This document shows positions 15,976-24,080 of a stretch of 64,000 nt of DNA, one piece after another. Source of the stretch: Aeromicrobium ginsengisoli (GTDB lineage: Bacteria > Actinomycetota > Actinomycetes > Propionibacteriales > Nocardioidaceae); NCBI RefSeq assembly GCF_004134905.2, contig NZ_SDPQ02000003.1, forward strand, positions 620,001-684,000, given 5' to 3'. Both the position numbers and the translations under genes were made by a program. Below the pieces are notes generated by a model. It worked only from the letters and a program-made list of their open reading frames with translations. It had not been told where the DNA came from and ran no database searches. Each line of letters begins with the position of its first letter. Within the stretch, counting starts at the first letter, position 1.

Positions 15976-16551
15976 TCAGCGCAGGCGCGCGACCGCGAGC
16001 ACGATGGGCTCGTCGGCGCCGGCCCACGTGCCGGTCAGCACCTCGTCGCCCTCGGGCGTCGGACCGCCGGGCAGACGGACGACCTCGAGATCGACCGGCG
16101 GGACGTCCGACCCGCCGCCGCTGCCCTTGACACGTACGCTCGGCTCCGCGATCTCGGTGCGGCCGTCGGCGAACTCGCGGACCAGCTCGGCCTGTGTGCC
16201 GCCGGTCAGGATCGTGGCGGCCAGCACGGCTTGGTAGACCGGGTCGCCGATCGCGTCGTAGATCCACCGCAGCCCGAGCACGGTGTGCTCCATCGTGCCG
16301 ACGAGGAACGACTCTGCCCCGTCGAGCGGTGCCCCGCGATAGGTCCACGGCACCTGCAGGACAGGCCCGTCGCCGGCGCGGACGAGGTGCGTCTCGATGC
16401 CCACCTCGCCGTCGGGATCGTCGAACCGATAGGCGCCGAGGTGCTGCAGCACCGTCGCGTCGCCGGCGAACCAAGGCTGCGTCGGCAGCCAGGTCGCGAG
16501 CAGCTCGGGCTTGGTCGGCGTGATGTCGGCAGTGGCGTGCAGGATGGCCAT
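15976..16551 (-). CDS. Maltokinase N-terminal cap (Mak_N_cap)-like protein
   Basis: The product is 191 aa. The opening (AILHATADITPTKPELLATWLPTQPWF) resembles the N-terminal cap domain of actinobacterial maltokinases, but the kinase domain is absent. The rest is beta-rich with a VLGLRWIYDAIGDPVYQA segment. Stand-alone members of this family are annotated as CG0192-like proteins of unknown function. No glycogen or trehalose genes are adjacent. The ATG has TAGGTT six bases upstream and no ribosome binding site. Confidence 0.65.
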   Translation of the reverse strand: MAILHATADITPTKPELLATWLPTQPWFAGDATVLQHLGAYRFDDPDGEVGIETHLVRAGDGPVLQVPWTYRGAPLDGAESFLVGTMEHTVLGLRWIYDAIGDPVYQAVLAATILTGGTQAELVREFADGRTEIAEPSVRVKGSGGGSDVPPVDLEVVRLPGGPTPEGDEVLTGTWAGADEPIVLAVARLR

Positions 16552-16563
16552 GCCCCGAACCTA
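16552..16563 (-). promoter_or_regulatory. -10 element of a leaderless promoter for the Mak_N_cap-like gene
   Basis: On the minus strand TAGGTT (16563-16558) is followed by six bases and the ATG at 16551. Confidence 0.5.
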
Positions 16564-16589
16564 GCCCAGCGGCCTGACACCATGTCCAC

Positions 16590-17525
16590 ATGCAGATCGT
16601 GGTGCTCGACGACTACCAGCAGGTCGCGGCGCGGCACGCCGACTGGGCCTCGCTCGGCGCCGACGTCACGTACCTCGACCGCCACCTCGAGGGCGACGAG
16701 CTGGTCGCCGCACTCCGGCCGGCGCAGGTCATCGTCGCGATGCGCGAACGTACGCCGATCACCGGCGACCTCATCGCGAGTCTGCCGGAGCTGCGCCTGA
16801 TCGTGACCACTGGCCGGCGCAACGCGTCGATCGACGTGGTCGCGGCCCGCGATCGCGGCATCCCCGTCTGCGGCACCGCCGGGCTGGCCGCGTCGACGGT
16901 CGAGCACACCTGGGCGCTGATCCTCGCGGCGGTGCGGCACGTCCCCGCCGAGGACCGGTCAGTGCGCGAGGGCGGGTGGCAGACCACCGTCGGGACGGGC
17001 CTCGCCGGTCGTACGCTCGGCGTCATCGGTCTCGGCCGGCTGGGCTCGCAGGTCGCGGCGATCGGGCAGGCGTTCGGCATGGACGTCGTCGCGTGGTCCC
17101 AGCACCTCGATGCCGAGCACGCGCGCTCCCTCGGCGTACGACCCGTGGCGAAGGACGAGCTCCTCGCCGGGTCCGACGTCGTGACGATCCACCTCGTCTC
17201 GAGCGCGCGCACGCATCACCTCGTCGGCGCCGCCGAGCTCGCCGCGATGCGCCCGACGGCGTACCTCGTCAACACCTCACGCGGACCGATCGTCGACACT
17301 GCTGCCCTGGTCGAGGCGCTGCATGCAGGCCGCATCGCCGGCGCCGCGATCGACGTGTACGACACCGAGCCGTTGCCTGCGGACCACCCCCTGCGCACCG
17401 CGCCTCGCACGGTGCTGACGCCGCACCTCGGCTACGTCACCGACGACGGCTACGACCTGTTCTTCCGCGAAGCGGTCGAGGACATCGCCGCCTGGCGGGC
17501 CGGCGCGCCGATCCGGGTGCTCTAG
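16590..17525 (+). CDS. D-2-hydroxyacid dehydrogenase family protein
   Basis: The product is 311 aa. It has the NAD-binding signature TLGVIGLGRLGSQVA (about 142-156), the Arg region LVNTSRGPIVDTAALVEAL and LTPHLGYVTDDGYDLFF near the C-terminus with the catalytic His. It belongs to the phosphoglycerate dehydrogenase/hydroxypyruvate reductase group and interconverts a 2-hydroxy and a 2-keto acid; the substrate is not evident. It is too short to be SerA because the ACT and ASB domains are absent. Its stop shares a CTAG with the convergent transglutaminase gene. Confidence 0.9.
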   Translation: MQIVVLDDYQQVAARHADWASLGADVTYLDRHLEGDELVAALRPAQVIVAMRERTPITGDLIASLPELRLIVTTGRRNASIDVVAARDRGIPVCGTAGLAASTVEHTWALILAAVRHVPAEDRSVREGGWQTTVGTGLAGRTLGVIGLGRLGSQVAAIGQAFGMDVVAWSQHLDAEHARSLGVRPVAKDELLAGSDVVTIHLVSSARTHHLVGAAELAAMRPTAYLVNTSRGPIVDTAALVEALHAGRIAGAAIDVYDTEPLPADHPLRTAPRTVLTPHLGYVTDDGYDLFFREAVEDIAAWRAGAPIRVL

Positions 17526-18361
17526 CGCAAACGGGTGATCTCGACCGCGACGAACAGCTCAGATCCGCCCGACGTCGAGAAGATGCCGCGCAGGGGCGGG
17601 CTGTCGCCGTAGTCGCGACCCTTGGCGACGACGACGTGGCGCGGGCCGGGTGCGATCGCGTTGGTGGGGTCCCAGCCGACCCACTCGCCGTCCCACCACT
17701 CGATCCACGCGTGCGACTCCCCGGCGGTCGCCTCGCCGATCACCGGGTCCGGCGACGGGTGCAGATAGCCCGAGACATAGCGCGCGGGAATGCGCGCTTC
17801 GCGCAGCACGCCGAGCGTCAGGTGCGCGAAGTCCTGGCACACCCCGTTCTTGCTGTCCCACGCATCGGCCGCGGTCGTCGTGACCTCGGTGCTGCCGCGC
17901 ACGTACGCCACCTGGTCGTGCAGGAACCCCGCGGCGGCGAGGGCATACTCACCGGGCGTCGCGGCGGAGGCGCGGATGTCGGCGAGCGCGGTGAGCAGCG
18001 CGGGTGACGGTGCGACCCACGACGAGAGCTCGAGGAACTCGCAGTAGTCGTCCTGCACCGCCGGCAGGTCGTCCCACGCGACGGCGTGCGGCTTGACCGG
18101 CACGTCCTGGGTCTCGACGGTCGAAGTCGCGACGACGGTGAGGTCGGTGTGCGGGTCGTGCACCTCGAACGACGTCACGGACGTGCCCCAGTAGTCGCGG
18201 TACTCATAGCTCCACGGCGCCGGGCTGATCTCGAGCCGCGACCGCAGGACGTACTGCTCCGACGTCGTCATCGGCGTCATGCGCGCCTCGTTGAACGACG
18301 CCGCGGCACCGCGCTCGTAGTGATAGCCGGTCGTGTGCCGGATCCGCATCTGCATGCTCAT
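17522..18361 (-). CDS. Transglutaminase-like cysteine protease family protein
   Basis: The product is 279 aa. A bacterial transglutaminase-like N-terminal beta domain (residues about 5-90, IRHTTGYHYERGAAASFNEAR) precedes the catalytic core with Cys in NGVCQDFAHL (about 175), His in GESHAWIEWW (about 218) and Asp in GWDPTN (about 232). It is the last gene of a three-gene operon with a circularly permuted ATP-grasp and an alpha-E protein. Comparative work links such operons to synthesis and cleavage of peptide tags, but the product is unknown. It starts 13 bp after the alpha-E gene ends. Confidence 0.9.
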   Translation of the reverse strand: MSMQMRIRHTTGYHYERGAAASFNEARMTPMTTSEQYVLRSRLEISPAPWSYEYRDYWGTSVTSFEVHDPHTDLTVVATSTVETQDVPVKPHAVAWDDLPAVQDDYCEFLELSSWVAPSPALLTALADIRASAATPGEYALAAAGFLHDQVAYVRGSTEVTTTAADAWDSKNGVCQDFAHLTLGVLREARIPARYVSGYLHPSPDPVIGEATAGESHAWIEWWDGEWVGWDPTNAIAPGPRHVVVAKGRDYGDSPPLRGIFSTSGGSELFVAVEITRLR

Positions 18362-18374
18362 CGCTCGCGCTCCC

Positions 18375-19301
18375 TCACAGGACGACCCCGCCGCTCCAGG
18401 TGTGCTCCTCGTACTCGGCGAAGTAGCGCGCCGTCACCGCGTCGCTCGCGGCGGCGCAGCTGCGCTGGAGCCGCTCCATCTCGACCGGCAGGTCGAACAC
18501 GATGTCGGCGAGCGGCCTGTACTCCAGCTCGGTGCGGGCCCGGCCGAGCAGTCGCTGGGCCTCGTCGCTGAAGCCCGTGCGTTGGCCGCTGCGCTCGAGC
18601 TTGGTCAGCGCCTTCTCGGCCTGCGCCAGCGACGACACGATCGAGCGGGGGAACCAGCGGTCGAGCAGCAGGAACTCGGCGGCCTGGCGGTCGGCCTCGA
18701 TGCCGCGATAGGCGCGGATGAACGACTCGTACGCTCCACAGGCGCGCAACGTCGTGGGCCAGGCGACCTGCGGCCCGGACGCCAGCGCCGCCGTCGACAG
18801 CAGGCGGGCGGTCATGTCGACCCGCTCGATGCTGCGGCCGAGCATGTAGAACTGCCAGCCCTCGTCGCGGGTCATGGTCGAGTCGGCGATGCCGGAGATC
18901 ATGGCGGTGCGGTTGCGGACCCAGGCGAACATGTCGGGCGAACGCATCGCACGGGCGGTGGGGAGGCCGCGCCACGTCGTGTTGATCGCCGCCCAGATGT
19001 CGGTCGACAGCGTCTCGCGCGCCCGCCGTGCGCTCTCGCGGGCAGCGCCGATCGCAGCGGCGATCGACACGGGTGAGTCGGCGTTGTGGGCGAGCAGGTC
19101 GAGGATCATCCAGCGGTTGGGGTTGCCGACGTACTCCTCGACGCCCATGACCGAGAGCAGCTGCTCGCACGACGTGCGCTCGTCCATGCCGGGGTCCTCG
19201 ATCAGGACCTGCATCTGCACGTCGAGGATGCGAGCGGTGTCATCGGCGCGCTCGAGGTAGCGGCCGATCCAGAACAGCGACTGCGCGATGCGGCTCAGCA
19301 T
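18375..19301 (-). CDS. Alpha-E domain protein
   Basis: The product is 308 aa, all helical. It begins with MLSRIAQSLFWIGRYLERADDTARI, the family hallmark, and contains NTTWRGLPTARAMRSP and FYMLGRSIERVDMTARLL. The function is unknown; it is always found with the ATP-grasp and transglutaminase partners seen on either side. The ATG overlaps the end of the ATP-grasp gene by 7 bp, so the genes are translationally coupled. Confidence 0.9.
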   Translation of the reverse strand: MLSRIAQSLFWIGRYLERADDTARILDVQMQVLIEDPGMDERTSCEQLLSVMGVEEYVGNPNRWMILDLLAHNADSPVSIAAAIGAARESARRARETLSTDIWAAINTTWRGLPTARAMRSPDMFAWVRNRTAMISGIADSTMTRDEGWQFYMLGRSIERVDMTARLLSTAALASGPQVAWPTTLRACGAYESFIRAYRGIEADRQAAEFLLLDRWFPRSIVSSLAQAEKALTKLERSGQRTGFSDEAQRLLGRARTELEYRPLADIVFDLPVEMERLQRSCAAASDAVTARYFAEYEEHTWSGGVVL

Positions 19302-20893
19302 CGCGAGACCTCGGCTCCGAGTGCCTGCTGTTGCTGCTGTTCTTGTTCTTGCACGTGGACGTCCGTGGTCCCGCCGTCGATCGCGGGTCCGGCGGACTGG
19401 GGCGTGCCGGCGACCCGGCTCGCGGCGGGTGCGCCCTCGCCCTCGTCCTCCGGGTCGGTCGGGCTGGCCAGGACCCACGTGTCCTTGGACCCGCCGCCGC
19501 GGCTCGAGTTCACGATCAGCTCACCCTCGGGGAGCGCGACGCGCGTCAGGCCACCCGGCAGCACGAACACGTCGTCGCCGTCGTGCACCGCGAACGGCCG
19601 CAGGTCGACGTGCCTCGGACGTACGCCGTCCTCCACGAGCGTCGGCACGGTCGACAGCGAGATCACCGGCTGCGCGATCCACGCGCGGGGATCGAGCAGG
19701 ATCTTGCCGCGCAGCTCGTCGAGCTCCTCGCGGGAGGCGGCCGGGCCGATCACGATGCCCTTGCCACCCGACCCGTCGACGGGCTTGAGCACCAGCTCGT
19801 CGAGCCGGTCGAGCACCTCTTCGCGCTGCTCCGGCTCGCCCATGCGCCAGGTGTCGACGTTGCGCAGGATCGGCTCCTCCGACAGGTAGTAGCGGATGAG
19901 GTCCGGGACGTAGGTGTAGAGCAGCTTGTCGTCGGCCACGCCGTTGCCCACCGCATTGGCGATCGTCACGTGGCCGGCGCGGGCGGCGTTGATGATGCCG
20001 GGGACGCCGAGCGCAGAGTCTGCGCGGAACTGCATGGGGTCGAGGAAGTCGTCGTCGATGCGCCGATAGATCACGTCGACGGGCTCGAGACCGTTGGTCG
20101 TACGCATCATGACGCGGCCGGACCGGCACACGAGGTCGCGGCCCTCGACGAGCTCGACGCCCATCGTGCGGGCCAGCAGCGTGTGCTCGAAGTAGGCCGA
20201 GTTGTAGACGCCGGGCGTCAGCACGACGACGGTCGGATCGCTGACGCCGGCCGGCGCGGCCTTGCGCAGCGCGGCAAGGAGCTGCTGGGAGTACTGCGAG
20301 ACCGGGCGGATGCGGTGGTCGGCGAACACCTCCGGCAGCGCGGCCGACAGGGCTCGACGATTGGTCATGACGTACGAGACGCCGGACGGCACGCGGACAT
20401 TGTCCTCGAGCACACGGAAGTCACCGTTGCCGTCACGGATCAGGTCGACACCGGCGACGTGCACGCGTACGCCGTTGGCCGGCTCGAGCCCGGCGACGAC
20501 GCGATGGAAGTGCGGCGAGGTCATGACGGTCGCGCGTGGCACGACGCCGTCGGCGAACAGCTCACCCGGGCCGTAGGCATCGGCGAGGAACGCCTCGAGC
20601 GCGAGCACCCGCTGGCGTACGCCACGCTCCACGTGCTCCCAGTCGGCCGCCTCGATCAGGCGCGGGACGATGTCGAGCGGGAACGGCCGCTCCTCACCCG
20701 CGACCCCGAACGTGACGCCCTGCTCGAGATAGGACGAGGCGAGCGAGTCGGCGCGCAGCCGAATCTCGTCGGCGCCCATCTTCTCGAAGGATTCGTGCAC
20801 CTGCGCGTAGTTGGAGCGCACCTCGGCGTCCGCAAACATTTCATCGAACCCGACGACCGGGCCGTAGCCGTCGAAGAGCTCAGGGATGTCCAC
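19295..20893 (-). CDS. Circularly permuted ATP-grasp (type 2) protein with a poly-Gln tail
   Basis: The product is 532 aa. Family features are LEDNVRVPSGVSYVMTNR, a VLTPGVYNSAYFEH strand, DVIYRRIDDDFLDP, LLYTYVPDLIRYYL, LVLKPVDGSGGKGIVIGP and VNSSRGGGSKDTWVL. These form an ATP-binding ligase thought to join an amine to a carboxylate. After about residue 485 comes a Pro/Glu/Gly-rich tail ending in a Gln run and VSRC, which is not part of the fold. It is the first gene of the operon. TACGGT lies six bases before the GTG start, so the mRNA is probably leaderless. Confidence 0.9.
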   Translation of the reverse strand: MDIPELFDGYGPVVGFDEMFADAEVRSNYAQVHESFEKMGADEIRLRADSLASSYLEQGVTFGVAGEERPFPLDIVPRLIEAADWEHVERGVRQRVLALEAFLADAYGPGELFADGVVPRATVMTSPHFHRVVAGLEPANGVRVHVAGVDLIRDGNGDFRVLEDNVRVPSGVSYVMTNRRALSAALPEVFADHRIRPVSQYSQQLLAALRKAAPAGVSDPTVVVLTPGVYNSAYFEHTLLARTMGVELVEGRDLVCRSGRVMMRTTNGLEPVDVIYRRIDDDFLDPMQFRADSALGVPGIINAARAGHVTIANAVGNGVADDKLLYTYVPDLIRYYLSEEPILRNVDTWRMGEPEQREEVLDRLDELVLKPVDGSGGKGIVIGPAASREELDELRGKILLDPRAWIAQPVISLSTVPTLVEDGVRPRHVDLRPFAVHDGDDVFVLPGGLTRVALPEGELIVNSSRGGGSKDTWVLASPTDPEDEGEGAPAASRVAGTPQSAGPAIDGGTTDVHVQEQEQQQQQALGAEVSRC

Positions 20894-20905
20894 GCGTCCA
20901 CCGTA
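20894..20905 (-). promoter_or_regulatory. -10 element of a leaderless promoter for the ATP-grasp operon
   Basis: On the minus strand TACGGT (20905-20900) is followed by six bases and the GTG at 20893. Confidence 0.5.
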
Positions 20906-20930
20906 GGACAGATTTGCTAACGGCGTGTTT

Positions 20931-20960
20931 CGGCGCCGGCCGCTCGCCCGGCCGGCGCCG
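20931..20960 (-). terminator. GC-rich hairpin after the DHA2 transporter gene
   Basis: CGGCGCCGGCC and GGCCGGCGCCG pair perfectly over 11 bp around an 8-base loop. It starts two bases after the MFS stop codon. There is no U-tract, as is common for actinobacterial I-shaped terminators. Confidence 0.65.
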
Positions 20961-20962
20961 TG

Positions 20963-22465
20963 CTAGTGCGCGGGACCCGCGGGCTGGTCCGCCTTGGCCG
21001 GCAGCAGCAACGAGAGCGCGATGACGACCGCTCCGAACACCGCGCCGGCGACGAACGCCCACTGCAGCCCTCCGACAAACGCCTCGTGTGCCGATGATCC
21101 GCCGGACGCGAGGCTCTTCGAGCGGTTCTCGAGGATGACGACCAGAGCCGCGGTGCCGACTGCGCCGGCAACCTGCTGCAGGGTGCCAAGGATCGAGCTG
21201 CCGTGCGAGTAGAGCTCAGGTGGCAGAGCACCCAGACCCAGCGTGAACACGGGGGTGAAGATCGACGCCAGGCTGATCATCAACAGGATGTGCAGGCCGA
21301 GGAGCAGCGCGTAGGGGGTGTCGACGTCGATGACACGGCTCATCGTGAACAACGCGACGACCATGAGGACGGAACCGGGGATCACCAGCGGCCGTGCGCC
21401 GACCTTGTCGTAGAGCGCTCCGACCCGCGGTCCGAGCAGTCCCATGGCCAGTCCACCCGGCATCACGAGCAGTCCGGTCTGGATCGCCGACAGTCCGCGC
21501 AGGTCCTGCAGGTAGAGCGGCAACAAGATCATGGAGCCGAGGAACGCCATGAACGCCGTCGACATCAGCACCAGGGTGACGGTGAACGTGCGGTGCTGGA
21601 ACGCCCGCAGGTCGAGCAGCGGGCTGCCGACGCGCTGCAGCCGCAGCTGCCAGAACGTGAACAGTGCGACCAGCGCCGCTCCGGCGCCGATCAGCAGCGT
21701 CAGCTGGCCGGTGCTGCGGGCGCCGACCTCGCTGAGACCGTAGACCAGCGCGCCGAAGCCGAGCGCGGCGACGACGACGCTGAACCAGCTGACCGGTGCG
21801 CTGTTGGTCTCGCCGACGTTCTTGAGGTGGCGCAGGCTGAGCACCGAGACGATGACGGCGACGGGCAGCATGAAGGCGAAGATCAGTCTCCACGAGCCGA
21901 GGTTGAGGATGAGCCCGGAAACCGCCGGACCCATCGCAGGGGCGACCGAGATCGCCAGCATCATGTTGCCCATCACGCGGCCTCTGGCCTGCTCCGGCAC
22001 GACCGTCATGACGGTGGTCATGAGCAGCGGCATCATCACCGCGGTGCCGGCGGCCTGGACCGCGCGCCCGACGAGCAGCAGCTCGAAGATCGGGGCGGTG
22101 CCGCAGATGATCGTGCCGATCCCGAACGTCGTCATCGCGATCGTGTACGCGGTCCGGGTGGTCACCCGCTGCAGGAACCATCCCGTGATCGGGATGACGG
22201 CCGCCATCGTCAGCATGAAGATCGACGAGATCCACTGCGCACTGCGCGCTGTCACGTCGAAGTCCGCCATGAGGCGTGGCATCGCGTTGATCATGATCGT
22301 CTCGTTGAGGATCACGACGAACGTCGCGGCAACCAGGAGCTTGATGACGAGCGGGGTCTTCTCCTCGTCGACGGCCTCGCCGGGAGTCGAGGTGAAGTCG
22401 GCCTCGAACTCCGTGAGCTCGGGCTCTGTCGACGCCTCGGGGGTGCCCTCGGTGTGCGCAGTCAT
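20963..22465 (-). CDS. MFS transporter, DHA2 drug:H+ antiporter family
   Basis: The product is 500 aa with about 14 membrane helices. After a 40-residue acidic cytoplasmic N-terminus come LVAATFVVILNETIMINAMPRLMADF, WISSIFMLTMAAVIPITGWFLQR (motif A region) and VGRAVQAAGTAVMMPLLMTTVM (motif B/C region), typical of EmrB/QacA-type exporters. It probably expels a toxic compound using the proton gradient. ATG 22465 was chosen over upstream codons because AAGGA lies six bases before it. A weak inverted repeat, GGTCA-N9-TGACC, lies about 86 bp upstream. Confidence 0.92.
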   Translation of the reverse strand: MTAHTEGTPEASTEPELTEFEADFTSTPGEAVDEEKTPLVIKLLVAATFVVILNETIMINAMPRLMADFDVTARSAQWISSIFMLTMAAVIPITGWFLQRVTTRTAYTIAMTTFGIGTIICGTAPIFELLLVGRAVQAAGTAVMMPLLMTTVMTVVPEQARGRVMGNMMLAISVAPAMGPAVSGLILNLGSWRLIFAFMLPVAVIVSVLSLRHLKNVGETNSAPVSWFSVVVAALGFGALVYGLSEVGARSTGQLTLLIGAGAALVALFTFWQLRLQRVGSPLLDLRAFQHRTFTVTLVLMSTAFMAFLGSMILLPLYLQDLRGLSAIQTGLLVMPGGLAMGLLGPRVGALYDKVGARPLVIPGSVLMVVALFTMSRVIDVDTPYALLLGLHILLMISLASIFTPVFTLGLGALPPELYSHGSSILGTLQQVAGAVGTAALVVILENRSKSLASGGSSAHEAFVGGLQWAFVAGAVFGAVVIALSLLLPAKADQPAGPAH

Positions 22466-22701
22466 GGCTGGTCCTTCGGTTCGGTGTGCTGGGGGCCGGT
22501 CGACCACCCTCATCTGTACGACGAACGGCTGGTCACCATTTCGACATGCGGGTCAGACAATTCTTGACCGACACGTGTACGCGCGTCCAAACACTGTGGT
22601 TCCGCACGTGCTCCGAAAAGGCGACACTAGTGGAGATTCGCCTTCCTTGGAGCATTTACGGGTGCCGACGGCTACGCTTTCGCTCAGAAAGGGGCCGGCC
22701 G
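22466..22701. other. 236-bp divergent intergenic region
   Basis: This stretch separates the DHA2 transporter from the HNH gene. It contains GGTCA-N9-TGACC (22551-22569), a possible operator, and a TACGCT -10-like hexamer near 22673 for the HNH gene. I see no gene in it. Confidence 0.4.
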
Positions 22702-23136
22702 ATGGCGGATGCATACGTCCTGGTGCTCAACGCGAGCTACGAGCCCCTGCAGCGCGTCTCGATGCGGCACGCGATCAAGATGCTGGTGCGCGAGGTCGCG
22801 GTCATCGAGGAAGAGGCCGGTGGCTCGTTCGGGCCGTTCCCGGTGCCCAAGGTCCTGCGCCTCGTCCGCTACGTCGTCACGCGGTGGATGCATCGGCGAT
22901 CCAACCTGTGCACCAAGAGCGCCATCAAGGCGCGCGACAAGATGTGCGCCTATTGCGGTGGCCGCGCTGAGACGGTCGACCACATCGTGCCGCGCAGCCG
23001 CGGCGGGACGCTGACGTGGGACAACGCGGTCGCCGCGTGCGTGCGCTGCAACCACCGCAAGGCCGACCGCACCCCGGCCGAGGCTGGCATGACCCTGCTG
23101 GTCACCCCGAAGCAACCGCAATTCCTCGTTGCCTAG
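22702..23136 (+). CDS. HNH endonuclease domain protein
   Basis: The product is 144 aa. The C-terminal half is a zinc-dependent HNH fold: CAYCGG (first Cys pair), TVDHIVPRSRGGTLTWDNAVAAC and CVRCNHRKADRTP. The N-terminal half (VLVLNASYEPLQRVSMRHAIKML) is the conserved domain of housekeeping actinobacterial HNH proteins rather than a restriction enzyme. Its target is unknown. AAAGGGG precedes the ATG. The stop shares a CTAG with the siderophore-interacting protein gene. Confidence 0.9.
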   Translation: MADAYVLVLNASYEPLQRVSMRHAIKMLVREVAVIEEEAGGSFGPFPVPKVLRLVRYVVTRWMHRRSNLCTKSAIKARDKMCAYCGGRAETVDHIVPRSRGGTLTWDNAVAACVRCNHRKADRTPAEAGMTLLVTPKQPQFLVA

Positions 23137-24011
23137 AGCCCCACGGATTCGTAGATGTCGTCGAGGGCGTCGAGGTACGCGCCTTGGTCGGCGCCGACCT
23201 TCTTCTCGACCTCCTTGGCCTTGGCCTGCACCTCGGCGGCGACCTGCTCGTAGCGGGCGTTCCACTTCTCCGCCTCGATCTGCCAGTAGCCGCACGTGTA
23301 GAAGTCGGCCTGCGGCCAGCCCAGCTCACGACGCAGATGGCGGCGCACGGCGCGGCTCGACCGGGCCTCGCCGGCGAGCCAGACGTAGCGATCGTCGGCC
23401 GGCAGGTCGCGCGTCGTCACCGCGTCAGCAAGGGCGGCGCAGATGTCGGTGTCCTGGTCGACGACCTGCCAGGTGACGTCGACGTTGGCGGGACTCGGCA
23501 GCGGGATCTCGTCGCCGGCATCGGTCAGCACGATGACGACCTCGGCCCTCTGGTCCGGCTGGAGGCCACGCAGGATCCGCGCGACCGCAGGCACCCCGGT
23601 GATGTCGGCGACCAGCAGCTGCCAGCCCACCCCGGCCGGAGCGGCGTACAGCCCGTGCGGCTCGATCAGCCCGACCCGGTCGCCGGGTCGGCACGTGCGC
23701 GCCCAGTCGGCACCGACCCCCTCCTCGTGCAGGGCGATGTCGAGGTCGATGTGGGTATCGCCGTCGACGACCCGATGGTCCGAGACCGTGTAGACCCGCG
23801 ACTCCGGCTCGACGCCACCCTCGGGCAGCGTGATGTTCCAGTCCTCGTCGATCTCCGGGATCGCCAGCTCGGCACCCGCCGGCGGGATCAGCACGCGCAC
23901 GTACTCGTCAGGCACACCGGTCGACACGAAGCCCTCGACGGCGAGGGTCACGGTGACCAGGTGGGCGGAGAGCCGGCGGCGGCCCAGCACCGTGGCGGCG
24001 TACGTCTGCAC
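23133..24011 (-). CDS. Siderophore-interacting protein (FAD/NAD(P)H ferric-siderophore reductase)
   Basis: The product is about 292 aa. It has the FAD-binding motif RVYTVSDHRVVDG, the LPEGGVEPES loop, a LLVADITGVPAVARILRGL strand and WLAGEARSSRAVRRHLRRELG followed by YTCGYW, as in ViuB/SIP reductases that release iron from siderophores in the cytosol. I prefer the GTG at 24011, because GAGGGG lies nine bases upstream and the iron box then sits in the promoter. A GTG at 24035 is the longer alternative. A Lys/Glu-rich helical C-terminal tail is present. Iron repression is expected from the IdeR box. Confidence 0.9.
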   Translation of the reverse strand: MQTYAATVLGRRRLSAHLVTVTLAVEGFVSTGVPDEYVRVLIPPAGAELAIPEIDEDWNITLPEGGVEPESRVYTVSDHRVVDGDTHIDLDIALHEEGVGADWARTCRPGDRVGLIEPHGLYAAPAGVGWQLLVADITGVPAVARILRGLQPDQRAEVVIVLTDAGDEIPLPSPANVDVTWQVVDQDTDICAALADAVTTRDLPADDRYVWLAGEARSSRAVRRHLRRELGWPQADFYTCGYWQIEAEKWNARYEQVAAEVQAKAKEVEKKVGADQGAYLDALDDIYESVGL

Positions 24012-24039
24012 TGTCAGGTTCCCCTCGTTCGACACAAAC

Positions 24040-24058
24040 TTAGGACAGCCTAACTTAC
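24040..24058. promoter_or_regulatory. IdeR/DtxR iron box
   Basis: TTAGGACAGCCTAACTTAC matches 15 of 19 positions of the DtxR/IdeR consensus TWAGGTTAGSCTAACCTWA. It lies in the 69-bp gap between the divergent siderophore-interacting protein and FemX genes. It overlaps the likely promoter of the first and the expected -35 region of the second. Confidence 0.8.
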
Positions 24059-24068
24059 TGCCGGTTGG

Positions 24069-24080
24069 TAGCGTGGCCGG
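24069..24080 (+). promoter_or_regulatory. -10 element of a leaderless promoter for femX
   Basis: TAGCGT (24069-24074) is followed by six bases and the GTG at 24081. No ribosome binding site is present. Confidence 0.55.

Noticed and set aside
21203..22567. 454-codon open frame opposite the DHA2 transporter
   Set aside because: The translation is Arg/His/Gln/Asp-rich low complexity, the mirror of a membrane protein.
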